NCBI GenBank assembly: GCA_963703555.1
Contig: CAVPEV010000055.1
Span: forward strand, 1-17,807
From: CAVPEV01 sp963703555
GTDB taxonomy: Bacteria > Actinomycetota > Actinomycetes > Actinomycetales > Cellulomonadaceae
Direction of reading: 5' to 3'
Length of the DNA: 17,807 bases
Position numbers and translations under genes: made by a program. Within the stretch, counting starts at the first letter, position 1. Each line of letters opens with the position of its first letter. This document shows positions 14,895 to 17,807 of the stretch, piece by piece. The notes below the pieces were generated by a model, which was given only the letters and a program-made list of their open reading frames with translations, was not told where the DNA came from and did not search any database.

Positions 14895-15547
14895 GCCCCT
14901 GGCACCGGGGAGGCGCCCGGGAGCAGGTCCGCCGCCGGCTCGGTGTAACCGATCCCGACGAGCCGGTCGCCGTCGTAGCGCAGGCTCGTCAACGAGGCCA
15001 GCGAGCACTGCCGGTGGCGCGGGTCGTGCCAGAGCCGGCGTCCCTCCAGCGCGCTACGGGTCACCCAGATCGGCAGCTGGTGGGTGACCAGCAGGGCCTC
15101 GTGCCCGCGGGCCCGCTCGCGGACGTCGTCGACCGCCGCGAGCATCCGTGCGGCCTGGTCCCGGTACGGCTCACCCCAGGACGGGCGCATCGGGTTGCGC
15201 ACGGCCGACCAGTGCCGCACGTGGCGCAACGAGCCCTCGCCCACGCCGAACCGCAGGCCCTCGAAGTGGTTGGCCGCCTCGATCAGCCGTGGATCGGTGA
15301 GCACCGGCAGACCGAAGGCCTCGGCCACCGGCACGGCGGTCTGCTGGGCCCGCTCCAGCGGCGAGGAGACGATGACCGTCAGATCGGCGCGCGGCACCCC
15401 GGCGTCCCCGGCCAGGTAGGCCGCGACCCGCCCCGCCATGGCCCGCCCGAGCTCAGACAACCCATAGCCGGGCAACCGGCCGTACAGCACGCGCGTGGGG
15501 TTGTGGACCTCGCCGTGGCGCAGGAGGTGGACGGTGGTCGAGACCAT
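14891..15547 (-). CDS. Histidine phosphatase (phosphoglycerate mutase-like) family protein
   Basis: A 218-residue cytoplasmic protein of the histidine phosphatase superfamily. The nucleophile motif is LLRHGEVHNP (R10, H11, G12), followed by SSPLERAQQTA, and the second catalytic histidine is in ALLVTHQLPIWV. The substrate is unknown. A member of this family precedes the thioredoxin gene of the ccs operon in other actinobacteria too (Rv0525 in M. tuberculosis), so the link is conserved though unexplained. The ATG at 15547 lies four bases after the marR stop. A CAGACT hexamer six bases before the ATG could be a weak internal leaderless promoter, but coupling to marR is an equal possibility because no good Shine-Dalgarno spacing is present. 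Confidence 0.88.
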   Translation of the reverse strand: MVSTTVHLLRHGEVHNPTRVLYGRLPGYGLSELGRAMAGRVAAYLAGDAGVPRADLTVIVSSPLERAQQTAVPVAEAFGLPVLTDPRLIEAANHFEGLRFGVGEGSLRHVRHWSAVRNPMRPSWGEPYRDQAARMLAAVDDVRERARGHEALLVTHQLPIWVTRSALEGRRLWHDPRHRQCSLASLTSLRYDGDRLVGIGYTEPAADLLPGASPVPGA

Positions 15548-15551
15548 GGTC

Positions 15552-16052
15552 CTAGTCTGGCAGCCGTTCCTCGACGGCGCGGCACTCCCCCCGGAGCGCT
15601 GTCGCCACCGTGGACATCGCTGTCCCGAGGGCGGCCAGCTGCGCGTCGGAGAGCACGTCGACGAGGTGGTCCCGGACCGCTCCCGCGTGCCCCGGTGCCG
15701 CGGCGGCGAGCCGCTGCCAGCCGTGCTGCGTCATCGAGCAGTTCACCCCTCGGGCATCCTCGGTGCAGGCGGACCGCTCGACGAAGCCGGCCGCCTCCAT
15801 CCGCCGAACGGTGTGCGTCATCCGGCTGCGGGAGTGCGCGACGCCGGAGGCCAGCTCCGACATCCGCAGCGTCCACCCGGGCGTCTCGGACAACCGCACG
15901 AGCACCTCGTACTCGCCGAGCGACAACCCCGAGTCCTGCTCGAGCTGGTGCGACAGCGCACCCAGCAGCAGCTCCGTCCCGTCGCGATAGGCCCGCCAGT
16001 GGCGCTGCTGCTCGGCGTCGAGCCAGCGCACGTCGGTCGCCTCGGTGGTCAC
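15552..16052 (-). CDS. MarR-family transcriptional regulator
   Basis: A 166-residue winged-helix repressor-type protein. The fold is recognisable from LSLGEYEVLVRLSETPGWTL, the recognition region MSELASGVAHSRSRMTHTVRR (cited by its ends) and the wing DARGVNCSMTQHGWQRL. Cysteines C96 and C105 flank the wing tip, leaving room for redox or metal sensing. The frame is open to 16106, but the GTG at 16052-16050 has AAGGAG four bases upstream and begins just before the conserved part. It is divergent from yceI, with two inverted repeats between them, one overlapping its own -10 box, so autoregulation is likely. The phosphatase gene starts four bases after its stop, placing marR at the head of the ccs operon. 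Confidence 0.9.
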   Translation of the reverse strand: MTTEATDVRWLDAEQQRHWRAYRDGTELLLGALSHQLEQDSGLSLGEYEVLVRLSETPGWTLRMSELASGVAHSRSRMTHTVRRMEAAGFVERSACTEDARGVNCSMTQHGWQRLAAAAPGHAGAVRDHLVDVLSDAQLAALGTAMSTVATALRGECRAVEERLPD

Positions 16053-16106
16053 GGTTCTCCTTCCGGGTGGGGCCCAGTCGTCGGCCCGCTTGCCAGTGGG
16101 TCCCAC

Positions 16107-16112
16107 AGTGTA
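16107..16112 (-). promoter_or_regulatory. -10 box for marR and probably the whole ccs operon
   Basis: TACACT on the minus strand lies about 54 bases upstream of the marR GTG, leaving a leader with a good Shine-Dalgarno. The box overlaps the first of two inverted repeats (16110-16129), so a bound repressor would block it. No strong -35 box. Confidence 0.45.
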
Positions 16113-16129
16113 GTAGAAACATCAACCAC
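16110..16129. promoter_or_regulatory. MarR-type operator 1 (20-bp imperfect palindrome)
   Basis: Arms GTAGTAGA and TCAACCAC flank four bases (AACA). Six of eight positions are complementary. The site has the same 8-4-8 layout as the site at 16134-16153 and lies 24 bases from it, which places the two on nearly the same face of the helix after a little over two turns. Confidence 0.5.
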
Positions 16130-16133
16130 AAGC

Positions 16134-16153
16134 GTAGTTAACTCTTCAACTAC
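16134..16153. promoter_or_regulatory. MarR-type operator 2 (20-bp palindrome)
   Basis: Arms GTAGTTAA and TCAACTAC flank CTCT. Seven of eight positions are complementary. MarR proteins commonly bind AT-rich palindromes of this size, and the stretch stands out in a very GC-rich region between marR and yceI. Confidence 0.6.
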
Positions 16154-16182
16154 TCCACCCTCGTCCATCCTCAGGAGACCTC

Positions 16183-16743
16183 ATGAGCTCAGCCACCAGC
16201 ACGCTGCCCACCGAACTGACCACCGGGACCTGGACCATCGACCCGTCCCACAGCGAGGCCTCCTTCCAGGTGCGCCACGCGGGCATCGCGAAGGTGCGCG
16301 GCTCGGTGAAGATCGTCTCGGGCCTGATCGTGGTCGGCGAGGACGCGTCCGCCAGCTCGGCGACCGCCACCCTCGACCCGACCACGATCACCACGGGTGA
16401 CGCCAACCGCGACGGCCACCTGAAGAGCGCGGACTTCTTCGAGGTCGACACCTACCCCGAGTGGACCTTCGCCTCCACCCGGGTGACCGTCGACGGCGAC
16501 GACTGGGCCGTCGTCGGTGACCTGACGGTGCACGGCGTGACCCGCAGCGTGACGCTCGCCGCCGAGTTCAACGGCACCGCGACCGACTCCTACGGCAACC
16601 TCCGGGCCGGCTTCTCGGCCACCACATCGATCTCCCGCAAGGACTTCAACCTGACCTGGAACACGGCGATCGAGGGCGGCGGCGTGCTCGTCGGCGACAA
16701 GGTCGGCATCGAGCTGGAGATCTCCGCCATCAAGCAGGTCTGA
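16183..16743 (+). CDS. YceI family protein
   Basis: A 186-residue lipocalin-like beta-barrel protein; family members bind polyprenoid chains, and some act in stress or quinone-related processes. Visible features: TGTWTIDPSHSEASFQVRHAG, cited by its ends (TWTIDPSHS and FQVRHAGIAKVRG), then DANRDGHLKSADFFEVDTYP, GDLTVHGVTRSVTL, and at the C-terminus FNLTWNTAIEGGGVLVGDKV followed by IELEISAIKQ. There is no signal peptide, so it is probably cytoplasmic. The ATG at 16183 follows CAGGAG by five bases. It is divergent from marR with operator-like repeats in between, the usual arrangement for a MarR target. A strong hairpin follows the stop by 23 bases. Confidence 0.93.
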   Translation: MSSATSTLPTELTTGTWTIDPSHSEASFQVRHAGIAKVRGSVKIVSGLIVVGEDASASSATATLDPTTITTGDANRDGHLKSADFFEVDTYPEWTFASTRVTVDGDDWAVVGDLTVHGVTRSVTLAAEFNGTATDSYGNLRAGFSATTSISRKDFNLTWNTAIEGGGVLVGDKVGIELEISAIKQV

Positions 16744-16766
16744 TTCGCGCACCGCTCGCGCCCCAG

Positions 16767-16803
16767 CCAGGAAGCCCCCGGCCCCCAGCCGGGGGCTTCC
16801 TGG
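16767..16803. terminator. Strong hairpin between yceI and the glutaredoxin-like gene
   Basis: Two 16-base arms (16767-16782 and 16788-16803) are perfectly complementary around a five-base CCCCA loop. There is no U-tract on either strand, which is common for terminators of GC-rich actinobacteria. It lies between converging genes, so it can serve both. Confidence 0.75.
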
Positions 16804-16873
16804 CGTGCCGACGACTCGGGCCCCCCGAGCGGCGCGGACCGGGCGTTCAGCGCTCGCGCATCGGCGCCGCGGC

Positions 16874-17170
16874 TCAGCGCTCCGGCGCGGGCGCGGCCAG
16901 GACGTGGCGCACCCGGTCGGCGTCGATGCGCAGGTACCCCTGCCGGACCCCGTCCACCTCGACGACCGGCACCAGGTCCCCGTACCGCTCGTGCAGCTCG
17001 GCGGAGGAGTCCACGTCCACCTCCTGCCACGACTGCCCGGTCTGCTCCCGGACTCGTGCGAGCACCGCACGCGCCTGCTCGCACAGGTGGCAGCCGGCCC
17101 GCAGGTAGAGGACGATGCGGGCGACCTCCGGGTCCGGCCGCTGGGGCGCGATGGTGGTGTCGGCGGCCAT
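16874..17170 (-). CDS. Glutaredoxin-like protein (DUF836 type)
   Basis: A 98-residue small thioredoxin-fold protein. The active site CHLC (27-30) follows VLYLRAG, and the cis-proline is in GDLVPVVEVDGVRQGYLRI (P68). These short glutaredoxin-family proteins are presumed thiol-disulfide reductases, but their partners are mostly unknown. The frame is open upstream to 17272; I chose the ATG at 17170-17168 because similarity begins just after it and because a TACGCT box lies exactly six bases upstream (leaderless), with no Shine-Dalgarno in use. It is divergent from the HAD gene. In many actinobacteria a gene of this type lies near rex and hem genes, but these are not in the window. Confidence 0.85.
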   Translation of the reverse strand: MAADTTIAPQRPDPEVARIVLYLRAGCHLCEQARAVLARVREQTGQSWQEVDVDSSAELHERYGDLVPVVEVDGVRQGYLRIDADRVRHVLAAPAPER

Positions 17171-17176
17171 CAGGCG

Positions 17177-17182
17177 AGCGTA
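17177..17182 (-). promoter_or_regulatory. -10 box of a leaderless promoter for the glutaredoxin-like gene
   Basis: On the minus strand TACGCT is followed by CGCCTG (six bases) and the ATG. It faces away from the HAD -10 box, with 11 bases between the hexamers. Confidence 0.6.
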
Positions 17183-17193
17183 GGCCTCCTCGT

Positions 17194-17199
17194 TACAGT
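17194..17199 (+). promoter_or_regulatory. -10 box of a leaderless promoter for the HAD gene
   Basis: TACAGT is followed by GGCGGC (six bases) and GTG at 17206. Its -35 region would cover the opposing glutaredoxin -10 box, so the two promoters probably cannot be occupied together. Confidence 0.6.
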
Positions 17200-17205
17200 G
17201 GCGGC

Positions 17206-17807
17206 GTGCGCATGCCCCGTCCCGTCGGCAGCCCGACCCCCGTGGTCGCGCCGACGGGCTCCCCCGCGACACGGACGGACGACGGCCCGGGTCCCGGTGA
17301 CGTGCCGGGGCGGGTCGGCGCCTTCTTCGACGTCGACAACACGATCATCCGCGGCGCGAGCGCGTTCCACCTGGCCGTCGGTCTGTACCGGCGGGGGTTC
17401 TTCCGGCGCCGGGACATCCTCGGCCTCGGCTGGCAGGAGGCCCGCTACCTGGCCCTGGGCGAGAACCGCGAGCAGATCGAGCAGATCCGGTCCCGGGCCC
17501 TGAGCATCATGCGCGGCCACTCGGTCGCCGAGATGACCGCCATCGCGGAGAGCGTCTATGACGAGGTGCTCGCCCTGCGCATCTACCCGGGCACCCGCGC
17601 CCTGCTCGACGCGCACCTCGCGGCCGGGCACCAGGTCTGGCTCGTCACGGCCAGCCCGGTGGAGATCGGCCGGCTCATCGCCACCCGCCTGGGCGCGACC
17701 GGCGCCGTCGGCACCGTGGCCGAGCACCGGGACGGGTTCTACACGGGACGGCTGGTCGGGGACCTGCTGCACGGCCAGGCGAAGGTGCGTGCGGTCCTCG
17801 AGATCGC
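17206..17807 (+). CDS. HAD-IB family phosphatase (SerB-like), partial, cut by the right edge
   Basis: The first 200 residues of a haloacid dehalogenase-superfamily subclass IB protein. Motif I is FFDVDNTIIRG (nucleophile D42, acid D44), motif II is VWLVTASPVEIG, and the motif III lysine is in GQAKVRAVLEI at the edge; motif IV lies outside. Between motifs I and II is the mostly helical cap typical of IB members. A Pro/Gly/Thr-rich N-terminal extension of about 37 residues precedes the domain. The GTG at 17206 is at leaderless spacing from TACAGT and in frame; an ATG two codons later is an alternative. Substrate unknown: phosphoserine or another phosphomonoester cannot be chosen from what is visible. 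Confidence 0.88.
   Translation, partial: MRMPRPVGSPTPVVAPTGSPATRTDDGPGPGDVPGRVGAFFDVDNTIIRGASAFHLAVGLYRRGFFRRRDILGLGWQEARYLALGENREQIEQIRSRALSIMRGHSVAEMTAIAESVYDEVLALRIYPGTRALLDAHLAAGHQVWLVTASPVEIGRLIATRLGATGAVGTVAEHRDGFYTGRLVGDLLHGQAKVRAVLEI

Noticed and set aside
1..17807. Search by eye for mobile elements, CRISPR arrays, tRNA or rRNA genes, toxin-antitoxin pairs and defence genes
   Set aside because: No transposase or integrase motifs, no spaced direct repeats, no tRNA-like cloverleaf and no defence domains were seen. Composition is even throughout, with no island-like region.

Overview
The window is 17.8 kb of very GC-rich DNA (codon third positions are almost all G or C) from an actinobacterium. 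Supporting signs are full-length actinobacterial-type MenB, MenC and MenD, DUF3048, DUF4229 and DUF2252 proteins, frequent GTG starts, and many start codons lying 6-7 bases after a TAnnnT -10 box (leaderless transcripts). Genus cannot be fixed from the sequence; a Micrococcales- or Kineosporiales-like organism is my guess. Genes are dense and no stretch over 300 bases lacks one. The longest gap is the 130-base marR/yceI divergent region.

Layout. (1) 1-181: start of a proline-rich protein on the minus strand, running off the left edge. (2) 253-7557: menaquinone biosynthesis: menD and menC (minus, coupled by a GTGA overlap), menB (plus, broken by one inserted base), a DUF3048 lipoprotein (minus), then menE and menA (plus). 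menF and the final methyltransferase are not in the window. (3) 7521-10554: small membrane or unassigned genes: DUF4229 (minus), a DedA-family protein preceded by a coupled 12-codon leader ORF, DUF2252, and a two-TM protein with a phospholipase D N-terminal-type (PLDc_N) domain. (4) 10606-16052, minus strand, transcribed right to left: marR, a histidine phosphatase, a TlpA/ResA-like thioredoxin lipoprotein, ccdA, resB and ccsB. Junctions are 4 bases or less, or overlapping, so this looks like one operon carrying the System II (Ccs) cytochrome c maturation machinery. (5) 16183-17807: yceI (plus, divergent from marR, with two similar 20-bp inverted repeats between them), a strong 16-bp hairpin, a glutaredoxin-like gene (minus), and the start of a HAD-IB phosphatase (plus, cut by the right edge).

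Together the window is a respiratory-chain supply locus: menaquinone synthesis (men genes) next to covalent haem attachment to c-type cytochromes (CcdA and TlpA supply reductant; ResB and CcsB handle haem). From general knowledge, Mycobacterium tuberculosis has the same sets in one chromosomal neighbourhood (Rv0524-Rv0529 for hemL-phosphatase-thioredoxin-ccdA-resB-ccsA; menA, menE, menB, menC and menD between Rv0534c and Rv0555). Here the arrangement is much more compact, and a marR gene occupies the place of hemL.

I see no mobile element, CRISPR array, tRNA, rRNA or defence system. The most unusual items are regulatory: eight leaderless promoters, a leaderless leader ORF coupled to dedA, paired MarR-type operators, two divergent promoter pairs with identical geometry, and the one-base frameshift in menB.
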